A stretch of 64,000 bases of DNA from Capronia americana (Eukaryota; Ascomycota; Eurotiomycetes; Chaetothyriales; Herpotrichiellaceae): the NCBI GenBank assembly GCA_016110215.1, contig JADWQD010000015.1, positions 310,001 through 374,000 on the forward strand, read 5' to 3'. The translations under genes and the position numbers were made by a program. How positions within the stretch are numbered: the stretch's first letter is position 1; each line of letters starts with the position of its first letter. This document shows positions 34,801 through 44,668 of the stretch, piece by piece. The notes beneath the pieces are model-generated. The model had not been told where the DNA came from. It worked only from the letters and a program-made list of their open reading frames with translations, and did no database searches.

Positions 34801-35035
34801 GGCTCGGGCCGAAGCTTTTCTTCTTGCGGAGGGTGCTGGGCAAGAGCACCTGCGAAGGCTTCGTCGGAAATGGATTGGCATTGTATATGTCCACGCTCTC
34901 TTCTGACTGCGACTCTTTGCCCAGGCGGGATGAGATTTCGTTCGCTTGGGAGGCTGACTGCTGTTGCAGTGGTGTTCTTCTAGGGGAAGTCCGCTTCGGC
35001 GACCTTTGCTTGACCGACGAAGGGGACGAGGACAT
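31871..35035 (-). CDS. serine-rich protein with two C-terminal membrane segments
   Basis: A single uninterrupted frame of 1054 residues. The first 900 residues are low-complexity, rich in Ser, Pro, Arg and Thr and probably disordered and phosphorylated. The region near residues 245-310 holds a repeated phrase of the form SSSPN(L/V)VRLAHTSSTE(E/Q)F, two good copies and one partial copy (SSPNVLKLGTSSPEHS). A His/Cys-rich spot reads CDCECQCDH (about residue 540). Two hydrophobic helices lie at about 905-928 (VLAFTTGFLIPLTWFIAAFLPL) and 1033-1050 (FVGVVVIALAVVLAVIG), separated by an Arg/Gln-rich stretch with a conserved-looking RWWRNLNRW just before the last helix. Similar proteins are widespread in filamentous ascomycetes and usually annotated only as serine-rich; function unknown. 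Confidence 0.8.
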   Translation of the reverse strand: MSSSPSSVKQRSPKRTSPRRTPLQQQSASQANEISSRLGKESQSEESVDIYNANPFPTKPSQVLLPSTLRKKKSFGPSPLSDTFGFLSDSDAGTSSVSRSSRGSQPTVRLKRSVKALRDLYESQADDTSRPSTATSPPLRPSTASSLRLRSISSSESLSGRYAWESLHQISNDDLALLPTLPSGGHAVKRISSRNSFTSIAEDATVTSSPNYNVLGATSSPRPPAFKDLNSPLLEAFEDPPSTSSAENSSSPNLVRLAHTSSTEEFPSTDQSSSPNVVRLAHTSSTEQFGDSEPVSSPNVLKLGTSSPEHSPATARKAQSDYSLRSRSSSSISLGKRKRADTAGGRSFAERIGARNPLASSPPTNRYIDTSAAGTSSPVNPGLPSSAPQSIQQSSVVDESSPVVRVLGRDDPSSDSSSVAETHSSLQAALSSSPPRIQYPVVRAPPPSQHIGISVPKRISRSMSTEGSAPRFSSTLSAVPSEGSWSRSRPISEISEISELSSAPDLDEYLNSDDLAPASIYIINESANQTQIHLVPDPRPETATESQCDCECQCDHNSIDPHHHEASDEVSALPLSEYAYRSPPLRPVRSGSHLGGSSSGTNSAQQSTTRLNSMRSFTQLRQNSFLRPSSSSSSIISAAQVPTWARRYYSGMYTDSFHYLYPSGSYLSLRSLAARQAPIPVSTLTPAASRPETTKSNGNPSLRNIHQSMSDRLGDLIRPKRPKLAARKSHILPGVGPLVSNPATKLLSPPPSVAHAFAHGARRQSYQQPRIYELPAGQHSRAVSMPLPPLDPRAHWAGVVEIHEQPHEDGRGSSYTIHHHSYTYSGSGSDSQNQSVIYHPGGNELRRSWHRWSSSPHLHHDARLNTGSSVSRGFGFPFNSKARWTTGVPELTTNDGDKPDSTFHLDLRSVQVLAFTTGFLIPLTWFIAAFLPLPKRPDSFGDLEKQVLRESRQQRRQSQTQRRSYPPQQYHTQSIRDSQIQRSSRPSQDPDWESGSLDVLAKLRLERHHAGVAELRFQNARWWRNLNRWMCFVGVVVIALAVVLAVIGTRRNWG

Positions 35036-36148
35036 AGCTATCTCATCGTCGAGGGAATGGAGTTGCGATCTGAACTCAAATCGCGGACGCTGCTGTAGAG
35101 GTTCGTAGAGAGGCGTAATATAACGAGCGACTAAGGTGAGTTGTGTACTGACAATAACAAATCTGAGTCCGAGCTCAGAATTGCTCTATGGAGACGCCAA
35201 TGCGAACGCTCCGAAGAATGCACAGAACTTCAGCTGGGACGATGACGGAGATGGGTCGAACATGCATATGCATGCTGCAGGGCGGGATTAAAATTGAGAT
35301 TGGACCGGCGGTGTGCATATGACAGTTGATGTTTGAGTTTTTCGACTGGTATGTGCGAGAAGGACGATTGTAAACCGGGAAGGAATGTCGAGTGTGATGA
35401 TGCCAAAGTCAAGAACGTCGGAGGTCGTTGGGTGAAGGTTCGATGAATAGTCACTGAGCACCCTTCGAGTATCTTTCTTCCGCGATCCGGTCAGGGATTC
35501 GGGATCAGGGGAGGAGGTGAGTGCCTGTTCTCGGTTCTTGGGAGGCGTGAGCCATGTAAAATTGAGGTGGCTCCAACAGTCGCTACGATGGCGCAATGAC
35601 CAGGTGCAGCAGTGAAGATTGCCGTGGATTGCTGTTGTGTCAAGGAGCTCGCGCAAAACGCGTCTTACCATTCTCTGAGGTCTCCCTCTAATCGCGTGGC
35701 ATACTGCAGCCTGACAAATTCACCGATTGGCTGGGAGCTGGCCGCGAAATTGACGCGACAATCTTGGGGTGCGACAGGGGCGGGCAGACACCAATGAGGC
35801 GAGCACCAGACCAGGATCAATGACATGGCGTCGATCAATAATGCCATTCTCTGCCCGTTCTGTCCAAACACCCTGGGCAATATCAGCTTATCGAATTAAT
35901 AGCCCCGGCCAGCCTCTCAGCAATAATGACAGCACAGCAAGCGTGAAGAACAAGTGAGCGTGTTCAGAAGTGTGCCTCAGAACGCGCAGGAGGCCGTGTA
36001 CCTCTCATGACCTCATCGCCGCGACTCGCACTTTCCTCGTTTCAGGCTTACCAAACCCCTTTCTCGAATTCGACTTCACTGTAAGTACTCGCCATCACTG
36101 CACCGCAAAGCCGCCCTCACCATCTAGCGAGCGAATGGTTCCGACAGA
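35036..36148. other. divergent intergenic region
   Basis: 1.1 kb between the serine-rich gene start and RCE1. Minus frames around 35230-35670 have no recognisable features. It should contain both promoters. Confidence 0.4.
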
Positions 36149-37435
36149 ATGGCTCCCATTGACTTTTTCACGACGTTGAAAAACACTTATTTTAGCCATG
36201 CAGGTGCGTTGAACAGTCCATTGGTCCCTGTTTCTCGACATATCCGCTCCGCCCTCGGTCGTGAAACTAGTTCTCCCCCAGGTGCTCCACCACTCATGGA
36301 CGACCACAGCACGGGCATGTGTTGCTCATGGATGTCTGGCTGGTCTTTGCCCCGGTTGCGTCGGTTACATATCGATATACTAACGGCATGGCGAAACAGA
36401 CAAGGACAAGCCTCTCATCTCGACCACGGCAGCGGCCCTACTATCGGTACGTCGACGTGGCTAGATGGCTTTGTGACTTTATATGTCTGATCCCTCGGCC
36501 AGGTCACGTTCACACTTGCTTATGTGGTTCCTTTCTACTTGTCTGCCGCGACACGCCCGTCGCCGACCTTGAACCGCGATGCCCCTTCCGTCATCCGCGC
36601 ACGGATTCGAACGGTCACATTGGCTTGCATCACCGCCTCTGCAGCGGCCCTGTATATACTAACCAGGACAGCGAAGCTCACACCTGGCGATGCGCTCCAT
36701 ATGCTGGGCTGGTGGCCAATTCTCCCCATGGACATTCTGAGGTCCTTAGCACTGACTTTCCTGCTTTACATCGGGCCACTTTTTGAGAAAGTCTTTGTGG
36801 AGCGAAACCTCGACGACCTGCGCCATGGGGGTTTAGGCGCACTCACAGAGTCACTAAGCAGCTGGCAAGGCTACAGGAACTATGTCGCCGGTCCGATCAC
36901 GGAGGAGATCATCTTCCGCTCTGTCCTCATACCGTTACACATAGTCGCCAAAATCTCGCCGTCCAAGATCGTGTTCTTGACTCCGCTTTACTTCGGTATT
37001 GCCCATGTCCATCACTGCTACGAGTTCATTCTGACGCACCCTCACGCGCCAATCCTTCACGCCGTGGTCAGGACACTTTTTCAACTCACCTACACGACAC
37101 TCTTTGGGTGGTTCGCCGCATGGATCTATGTACGAACTGGCTCATTATATGCATGTGTCATCATTCACGCATTCTGCAACTGGGTTGGCCTTCCGCGATT
37201 CTGGGGTCGGGTGAGCAGAAGGGAGGAGTATCCTCTTTCACCAGTCGCTATCCGTGGCAAGGATGATAGGGACCTCGTTCAGGCGCAAGGGCATCGTGGA
37301 AAGTTGCATTTGAGATGGACCGTGGCATACTATGTGCTTTTGGTGACTGGCGCATATTTGTTCTATCGAGAATTCTGGCCACTGACGGTTTCTGAGGCGG
37401 CGCTGGCGGGGTTTGCTGGTAAGACAGCAAAGTAG
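36149..37435 (+). CDS. RCE1: CAAX prenyl protease 2 (Rce1), ER membrane
   Basis: Three exons, 36149-36203, 36400-36446 and 36503-37435, join in frame to 344 residues. The first intron (196 nt) has a TACTAAC branch site and an AACAG acceptor, and places MAPIDFFTTLKNTYFSHAD before KPLISTT. Rce1 cleaves the last three residues from farnesylated or geranylgeranylated CAAX proteins (Ras, Rho, a-factor type) in the ER membrane. The CPBP/Rce1 catalytic signature is complete: the EE pair in GPITEEIIFRS (Glu168-Glu169), the first His in FGIAHVHH, and the later His in IIHAFCNWVGLP. About seven to eight hydrophobic helices are present. The gene converges with CAX4, with only 78 bp between stop codons. 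Confidence 0.93.
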
Positions 37436-37513
37436 GGGGGTTTATGTGTCACAAAGATGCACCGAGGAATATAGACGGATTATTGTGCCATAAAAGAGTG
37501 CTTCGGGCCACGA

Positions 37514-38321
37514 CTACCGCCCTTTCTTGCTCTTTCCGCCCCGAGCCCCATCTTTCCTTGCCCTTCTTCGTTCCTCCCATCTTCCCCACCCTGCATCTTG
37601 GATATCCTCAGTGGTGATCAAATCCCTGATCCTAAATCTCCGAGCAAGCCAGATGTCAAGCGCCCACTCAAGCCATCCGTACTGTCTGAGACAAGTCGTG
37701 AATAGGAACCAGACGATAGCAAAGGAGGCCCCCGCAGCGATACCTACCCCAACCTGCTTTGGAGTATGGTAATTCAAGTAGACGCGACTTGCAGCTACGA
37801 GTCCAGCACCGATAAAAGCAGCTGATGAGAGCAGAATGCGTTCCGGAAAGGACGTCGGCGAATAACTTGTCGTTTTGGTGGGAACGTGTCGAAATATCAG
37901 GAACAAGCTGAGTGACACAGCGAAGAAGGCCACAAATTGAGAATGCGAAGAGGGCATGCCGTAGCCCTTACCCGCCATTTCTGCGACGCGGATTATCAGT
38001 CAAGAGCTTTCAAGTCGAACAAAGGTCGCATACGTTCTGGCCGTTCCTCACGAATTAACCGCTTCAATGCGAAATTCAGCAGCTCACAAGCCATCTGGCC
38101 GGCAAACATGAGGATTATCTCGGCTTCCCGAGACGCCCACATCAAAGTCACGTAGACGACAACGAGGCCTTGGGGCACTAGAGCCAGCCATGCCGATGCA
38201 TAAGAGATCGGGTCGGCAGGGTTCTTTTAGAAAGTTAGCTGGGTCGGAAAGGGTGCAGAAGGACTGGACATACATAGCGGACGTGTGTCAATGAAAATGA
38301 AGCCAAAGGCGAATCGTCCAT
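37514..38321 (-). CDS. CAX4: dolichyl-diphosphate phosphatase (Cax4/Cwh8), PAP2 family
   Basis: Three exons (38321-38274, 38223-38034, 37980-37514) join in frame to 234 residues, the size of yeast Cax4. All three PAP2 acid-phosphatase motifs are visible: KRLIREERPE, PSSHS (in GMPSSHSQF) and SRVYLNYHT. Four or so membrane helices are present, with the active-site loops on the luminal side in the known family. The enzyme hydrolyses dolichyl diphosphate released by oligosaccharyltransferase so that dolichyl phosphate can be recycled for N-glycosylation. The C-terminus is a basic, Arg/Lys/Gly-rich cytosolic tail. It is divergent from the RBR ligase gene across 367 bp. Confidence 0.93.
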
Positions 38322-38688
38322 CGTCTGAGGCTCTGTGAGAAATGGGTTCTGAGTATGCCAAACGAGAGGGTGGGAAAAAAGATGCACACTGACACTCTAC
38401 AAACTTCAACCCCTGGTGAACGGACTGCTGCCGTCGGCGACTCTTCGGCCCGTTGCTTTGCAGTCAATCAGATTTGCTCCTCGTTCTGTCCGCGCCTGAT
38501 GCGTCATTGTTTGCATGCTTGCGACGGGGACTGCGTGCATGGGATGGATGAGTCGAGTCCAAAGGTCCCTTGTTAAATTGGTAATGCCTTCCAGCTGCTT
38601 CTTTCTCTGACTTTTCTCCAGAGTGCTTCCACCGCTTCACTTGTTTCTCAGGCCGTACTCTCTATCGCCACCATACTCTATCAACAAG
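38322..38688. promoter_or_regulatory. divergent promoter (CAX4 / RBR ligase)
   Basis: 367 bp between start codons. The ligase-proximal 60 bp are CT-rich (ttctttctctgacttttctcc), typical of a fungal 5' UTR. No defined operator is seen. Confidence 0.45.
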
Positions 38689-40903
38689 ATGGAAGATGAG
38701 CCTCATGCCGCCGAGGACGAGAGGACAATTGAACTGTCCACCATCGCGGCCATATATCCAGAAATCGTCGTCGACGAGGACGACCCGTATACTGCCACTC
38801 TTGAGCTTTCCGTGACTCCTGTTCTACCGCTGCGCATCCTCTTCAGACCCTCCACAGACACCGCGCCACCCGCTCCTCCTACGCCACCTACTTCCTCCGA
38901 CCAAGGGAAAGACGGGACCGGCAATAAGCCAGTTGTCCAGCAAACGCTTCCGCTGGATGACCACGAATTATCTCACTTGCCGCCACTTTCCCTGCGCATC
39001 ACTCTGCCGGAAGACTATCCTACAACCAAACCTCCAATTGTCTCGGTGTCGGTTTCGCCTCAATGGTTAGGGGTATCTGCCGTGAAACGGCTGCAGGATG
39101 ATTGTGCTAGGCTGTGGGAAGAGATCGGCAAAGATCAAGTCCTTTACACCTATATCGACCATGTGCAGCAAGAAGCTGAACAGGCCTTTGGCCTGGCCGG
39201 CGAGACGAGTGTGTCAATGCCCAGCGATCTGAAGCTGGCTTTGCTGGATTTTGATTTGAAGACTAAACGCGAACGCTTCGAGAAAGAGACATTTGACTGC
39301 GGGATCTGCTTGGAACCGAAGAAGGGCGTTGCTTGTCACAAGATGCTGCAGTGCGGACATGTATTTTGCGTGCCGTGCCTCCAAGACTATTACAACAACT
39401 GCATAACGGAAGGAGATGTCGATAACGTTAAGTGTCTCGATCCCTCATGTGGCAAGGATGAACCTGCGAGGACTGGTCCCGGAGGTCGACCTCTGAAGAG
39501 ACGGAAACGGGATCGCACACTCAACCCCAGTGAACTGCTCCAGATTCCTATCGATCAGGAGCAGGTACAGCGGTATGTGAAGTTGAAACGGAAGAAGCGA
39601 CTAGAATCGGACAAGAACACTGTCTACTGCCCGAGACAATGGTGTCAAGGCGCTGCCCGCTCACAGAAACACCCCAAACCCACTGATCCCATGGACGAAT
39701 CCGAAGACACAGACGAATCAGAATCAGAAGAAGGCCAGAAGAAAGCCGCCATCGACCGGGAAACTCTACCCATGGCCGAGCGGCTTGCCATTTGCGAAGA
39801 CTGCGACTTTGCATTTTGTGTAGTTTGCCAGAAAAGCTGGCACGGTGAGAACGCGAGGTGTAGCCCGCGACGACAGCAAGAACTCAACGAAGAAGAACGC
39901 GCTACAGCAGAGTATTTCCAAAAGTTCTCGACTCCATGTCCGACGTGCAATGCTCCAGCGCAAAAGACCATGGGATGCAACCACATGACCTGCTTCAAGT
40001 GCAAGACCCACTTTTGCTACCTGTGCGCGTCGTACCTCATGCCGGAGAATCCCTATCGACATTACAACGACACGTCCAGTCCTTGCTACATGAAACTGTG
40101 GGTTCTTGAAGAAGGGGACGGGGAGGGTGTGGACAGAGGTGCGTTCCACAATCCGGACGTCGTGGCGGAGTGGGAAGCCGCCGCCGCCGCCGAGGATTCG
40201 GACGAAGAAGACGAACTTCCCCCGGAGAACTTTGCCGCATTTCGGGGTCAGCGCCCATTTGCAGATGAGGAAGATACCGATGACGAAGAGCCGGCGCCCG
40301 ACCAGCGTCGCAATCGGAATGTCATTGAAATTGTCATGCCTGGACAGAATGCACAGCGGATAGAACTCCCGGAGCGACCGCGCGAAGCACCGGTTCCTCC
40401 GCAAGCACCAAACCCGCCAAGAAGAGGACGGCGACGAAGAGGCGGAGGCCAACTAGCGAACCGGCAGCGTGCGATGGCAAATGAACCTGCCCGTATCAAT
40501 CGCGGTCAGGATCAAGCTCGCGCGCGAGCCGGTCAACCTGCGGCTCGGTGAGGATCGCTGAAGAGCAGACATGATGACAAGACTAACGCCGAACAGGGCA
40601 CCCCGTGATATTCGAGTGGAAGAGGGCCTGGATGGCCTGGGCGAAGGTAATGCTCACGCTCTGTTGCATGAAAACGACGCCGCCGACCCTCCCGGAGAGC
40701 TGCCGCTCGCAGCCCCCGGGCAAGGCAACCAGCAAGCAGGCCCAGTTCGTGGGATGGGGCTTGACCAGTTCCTACAGCTTGCACGAGAGGACCGGGAAGA
40801 CGAATGGGACTCGGATGAGCTGGACGAAGATGATTTTGGTGCCATGGAAATCGAACACCGACCCAGACGCGTGCAGCGAGAGCGGGTGATGGGATGGCGG
40901 TGA
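38689..40903 (+). CDS. RWD-RBR ubiquitin ligase, RNF14/Itt1 type
   Basis: Two exons, 38689-40547 and 40597-40903, join in frame through a GTGAGG...ACAG intron to 721 residues. An RWD domain (about residues 15-185, with TLPEDYPTTKPP-like beta motif written LPEDYPTTKPP) precedes RING1 (CGICLEP...CGHVFC at about 203), a long charged insert, the IBR (YCPRQWCQG...CEDC...CVVCQKSWHG) and RING2 (CPTCNAPAQKTMGCNHMTC). The catalytic RING2 cysteine of the RBR family should be Cys430 in MGCNHM. RNF14/Itt1 proteins act on ribosomes and translation factors; this assignment rests on the RWD plus RBR order. The last 190 residues are acidic and Arg/Pro-rich, partly encoded by the second exon, and end with ERVMGWR. 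Confidence 0.92.
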
Positions 40904-41168
40904 CAATCAAAGCCAGCTCAGACGAGCTTGACTGACAAACAATGCCACACAATGCCACATAGTGCATATAGTCTGTAATATGAGAAAGAATGGAATGAAT
41001 CTGAATCCAAGCATCACAAGGCTGAGAGCGAAAGGAGCGAGGCGTGAGGCGCGAGGCGCGCTCATCATGACGTCGCTTAAATCCGAGGTGACTAGAACTA
41101 GAGTCCTCGTCCATCTCTACTCCGACTCTTCCTCTTACACGCTTGTCAATCTGCTCGGCGTCGACCTG
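40904..41168. other. short intergenic
   Basis: 265 bp between RBR ligase and AIM32-type gene on the same strand. An upstream ATG at 40962 is in frame with the AIM32-type gene, but the sequence between it and 41169 is not protein-like. Confidence 0.35.
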
Positions 41169-42592
41169 ATGCCTCAATTGAGGTCCTCCGCCGTCCTTCC
41201 AATCTGCCCGACTACTTCCAGAACCCGGACGATCCTACGCCGGTCCCGCCTCTCCCGGCGCACCCTGACTTCCAAACGCCCGTCCCACCCACCACCCTTC
41301 CCAGTCATCGAGTCATGCCCCGAGCCGACATGTCCCTGCTCTTCCATGCCCCCTCTTGATCAAGTAATCGACCACAAGAACCCTCTCAACGGGACAATCT
41401 CTGCGCACTCACAACACCTCATCATCTCCACCGGACGGTCAGATTGGACGAGTCGGATTGAAGATGAGAGTGAAAATGGAACGAGTTGGGGCAAGGTTGT
41501 GGGCGACTTGAAAACGCTCTTGGGTCGCAAGGGCGAGTTTCATGATGTACGTTCGATGCCCGTATCCCCTGCAGCGAAAGTCACCGAGCCGCCAAAATGT
41601 CTGGATGCCGTGAACTCGAGAAGACAAGACTTGGCTGACTTACACAAGGACTAATCTAGGCGTTCAATGCTACTATGATCAGCACCTCGTCATTCACACC
41701 ACTTTCAGCGCGTGCCAAGCAGGAAGCGAAGCGGGTTAACGGCCAAGGAGAATGGGAAGAGCAAGAAACCGTCGACGCGCTCCTGTTCCCGGCATTTCGG
41801 CATTTTCGAGGCCTCGTCCCACTTTCAGAAGAAACTGCAGGAACGACACCTAATCCACATACCGAGTCGCAACCCGATCCCAACTCGACTACGTCAGGAA
41901 GTCTGAAGGATTTCATCGTCGAAAACCTGACTCCCACCGTTGGGGAGCCTAAATCCGATACAGCAGCTGTGCGCTCGCATTGGCATAGCTCACCCATCAC
42001 AAACCCGACCATACTGGTATGCAGCCACGGTCACCGAGATAGTCGGTGCGGCATACTCGGACCGGTCCTGCATGATGAATTCAACAGATACCTAGATCAA
42101 CGAAAGGGAGACGACCCGGAGTCGAAGCTGTGTGTCTCGACCACAGATAAATTCGTGGCCTCGGAAGGCGAGGATTCACGCCCGGCGGATGAGTCGGGGC
42201 GAGAGAGCCTCGCTGAAGAACAGGGCCGTTCAATAGACAAGCCCACCCTCGGATCTATCGCCAGTTCTACCACGAATACACAAGACGCCACGGTCAATGT
42301 GGGCATGATCTCGCACATCGGCGGGCATAAATGGGCCGGCAATGTCATCATATACATACCGCCAGGATTCTCTACCGATGTGTCGACAGCCGAGCCTAAT
42401 TCCCTGGATGTATCCCAGCGCGCGTCGGGTGTGCAGCCACAACATCCTTTAGCAGGAATGGGTATTTGGTACGGAAGAGTTGAGCCGCGCCATGTGGAAG
42501 GCATCGTTGAGCAGACGATTTTCAGGGGCAAAGTCATTGGCGAGTTATTCCGCGGCGGCTTGAACCAGAAAGGACAGTTAGTGAGGTTATGA
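41169..42592 (+). CDS. AIM32: Aim32-type mitochondrial thioredoxin-like (sucraseferredoxin-like) protein
   Basis: Two exons, 41169-41546 and 41660-42592, join in phase 0 to 436 residues. The first 45 residues are rich in Arg, Ser, Thr and Leu without acidic residues, a plausible mitochondrial presequence; the ATG was chosen for this reason. Family features follow: CPEPTCPC, DHKNPLNGT, the DWTSRIEDE stretch, then the redox site C-x8-C in CSHGHRDSRCG (near 247), HIGGHKWAGNVIIYIP (near 346), and YGRVEPRHVEGIV. In yeast Aim32 this Cys pair and the HxGGH-type histidines bind a [2Fe-2S] cluster and the protein helps control redox state of mitochondrial import components. There is a long hydrophilic insertion (about 265-330) between the motifs. 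Confidence 0.88.
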
Positions 42593-42729
42593 TCGAAGCC
42601 ATGCATGGCCTAGGACTACTGTGTGGCTCATGGCTCAAAGAACATATGGAGCCTTTGCGTCATGGAACCGACCGAGAGGAAGTCAGTTGATAAGCTCAAA
42701 TCTGCAGTATAAAGGGATACTTGGACATG

Positions 42730-42769
42730 CACAGGCACAGGCACAGACACAGGCACAGGCACAGGCACA
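42730..42769. repeat. (caggca)n-type microsatellite
   Basis: About six and a half hexamer units of acaggc, with one variant (acagac) in the middle. Confidence 0.85.
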
Positions 42770-43223
42770 TGTAAGATACGGTATAGATACATCAAGACTC
42801 GCCAATCAGACACACTCACACTCACAGTCGCAATTCCAATTGCATTTCCAATTTCGATCACACGGCCTCGTACTGTATACTGTATCTCGTCAGTGTCAAC
42901 CCACGTCTGGCCCCGTACACCCACTACTAATGCCATTCCTCATATGTGCTACAGTGATACTGTACTTAATATATTACTGTATGTACGATAGCTTCGAAGT
43001 CAAAAGCATCTCGTCTCGACGTGCAAAGTACGAGTACGGAGTCTGTACGAGGTACTGCAGCTGTTATGTGGGATATCCCCAGGTTATTCCATCTTTCTTG
43101 GGAGGAGGTCGCGCGCCCGGACACCTCCCCACTCGCTCGTTTGCTCGCTCGCTTGCTGACACCGTGGAGGGGAGATCATTCCTCCATTCTGCATACACAC
43201 ATACATACGTAGATACGGCTGCT

Positions 43224-43250
43224 CAGTCAGGCAGTCAGGCAGTCAGTCAG
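43224..43250. repeat. (cagtcagg)n-type short tandem repeat
   Basis: Cagtcag units, partly separated by an extra gg. A short imperfect array. Confidence 0.75.
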
Positions 43251-43324
43251 CATCAGGCGCGCCGGCGAGCGGCCGTCCGTCCGATTTGAGGGGAAGGGAA
43301 CGGGTACAACACTGCAATGCACGG

Positions 43325-43367
43325 AACAGGACAGGACAGCACAGGGCAGCACAGGGCAGCACAGCAG
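43325..43367. repeat. (acagg/cagcacagg)n short tandem repeat
   Basis: Acagg units merging into gcagcacagg units, ending in cagcacagcag. Imperfect array. Confidence 0.75.
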
Positions 43368-43708
43368 AGGTAACGTCAGGTAAGAATAAGAATAAGATGC
43401 GATATAAGTACACAGAACACACTAGACAGTACAGTGGGAGTGTAACTTCGGGGCCGTCTATGATGATTTAATTAGGAAGGGAATCATTTCAGTTTTCGGG
43501 CTCTCCTCCCTGTTTCGCGGTCTTTATTCAAGCTACAATATTTCACTTCGAGCGCGTCTCGTCTGGGTATCTGATCACGCTTTGGGGACAGTAAGAGGGA
43601 GCGTATTTGGAAAATTCAATTTGAAGTCGCAGGCAATTTACGTACAGAAAAGACAGGCGCTCCGACACGAATACCACACAACGAGAACAGTCATCGAGAG
43701 GATCCAAT

Positions 43709-44548
43709 ATGCCACTACCCAAGCACCCATTAACCCTCCACGGCGGGTGTAATTGTCGATCCGTACGTTATCGCATTTCTGTCCCCGAGCAGGCGGATCG
43801 TCCAGTCGCGCCGTACCACGGTCCAGATATCACACCGGACAAGATGGCGGACATGCCGCGGATCCCGTTCGTGCTGTTGGATCACTGTAACGACTGTCGA
43901 CGTGCCACGGCGGGTGTGGTTCCGATGTGCTTGGTCACGGAGGTGGCAACGGTAGAAGTGTCCCTCGTCTCGAACAACCCGCTCCAACAAACTTCTAAAA
44001 AGGGTGGTGACGACGCAAGGAAGTGGCAGCCTCTTGACTCTGTTATTGACCCCTTCGAAGATGGCTCCAACGTGGTGGCGACTTCAAACGCCGTCCTCGG
44101 TCATTACATTTCTTCCCCGGACCGGCATCGTTGGTTTTGTAGACAGTGCGGTACTCCGCTCGCCTACAGCGCCACATACTCTGCATATCCCGAGCCATGG
44201 AAAGCCGTCTCCGCGCCGCGGATGTTTGATATCTGGCTGGGAACGCTCGACCGGGAGTGCTTGGAGCAGGAATGGATGAGGCCGGACCATGCTGTTTGGT
44301 GCCACTTCGCGGTTCCTTGGATCGCAGAGTTGACAAAGAGTGGTGCGACGAGGGTCATGGGTGCGGTAGAGGGAAAAGACAGCGGGAAAATGATCGGGAT
44401 TAAAAAGGAGAGTGATGAGCGAAGTGAGAGTAAGAGGCCAAATGGGCGGCAATTTAACACGGAACCAGTGCCTAGACATCCTTTGTTCATGGTCGATCAG
44501 GATGAAGGGGACAATGTCAGCGGGTGGCTGAAGCTGCTGAGCAAATAG
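43709..44548 (+). CDS. GFA/CENP-V-fold (DUF636-like) zinc protein
   Basis: Single exon, 279 residues, starting at the ATG that opens GGCNCRSVRYR. Family members of the glutathione-dependent formaldehyde-activating (GFA) fold bind two zinc ions through conserved cysteines, all present here: CNC near residue 15, C-x2-C in DHCNDCRRA (about 60), and C-x2-C in FCRQCGTPLAY (about 145). There is a long hydrophilic insertion between the second and third motifs and a Lys/Ser-rich tail before the C-terminal PVPRHPLFM. Only a few bacterial members have proven activity on S-hydroxymethylglutathione; most fungal members have no known substrate. It converges on the PigL_N/ankyrin gene across 120 bp. Confidence 0.88.
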   Translation: MPLPKHPLTLHGGCNCRSVRYRISVPEQADRPVAPYHGPDITPDKMADMPRIPFVLLDHCNDCRRATAGVVPMCLVTEVATVEVSLVSNNPLQQTSKKGGDDARKWQPLDSVIDPFEDGSNVVATSNAVLGHYISSPDRHRWFCRQCGTPLAYSATYSAYPEPWKAVSAPRMFDIWLGTLDRECLEQEWMRPDHAVWCHFAVPWIAELTKSGATRVMGAVEGKDSGKMIGIKKESDERSESKRPNGRQFNTEPVPRHPLFMVDQDEGDNVSGWLKLLSK

Positions 44549-44668
44549 ACACGGGGAATCGAAGGTGAAGAGCAGTCAAAGTAAGGAGCTAAGTTGTTCG
44601 GTGTTGGACCAACTATCCGCCTGCCCTCGATGTCAGTCTGGATTTTCCCGCCGGAATATATCGAGTAA

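Larger units (their letters stand above)
42593..43708. other. intergenic region dense in short tandem repeats
   Basis: 1.1 kb with three microsatellite tracts, several ctgtat/gtactg-rich runs (42860-43060) and no gene. The long frame across 42621-43289 encodes the repeats and is rejected. The right end is the promoter of the GFA-like gene. Confidence 0.5.

Noticed and set aside
42621..43289. 222-codon plus-strand frame
   Set aside because: It encodes microsatellite translations (AQAQTQAQ) and reaches into repeats; it is not a protein.
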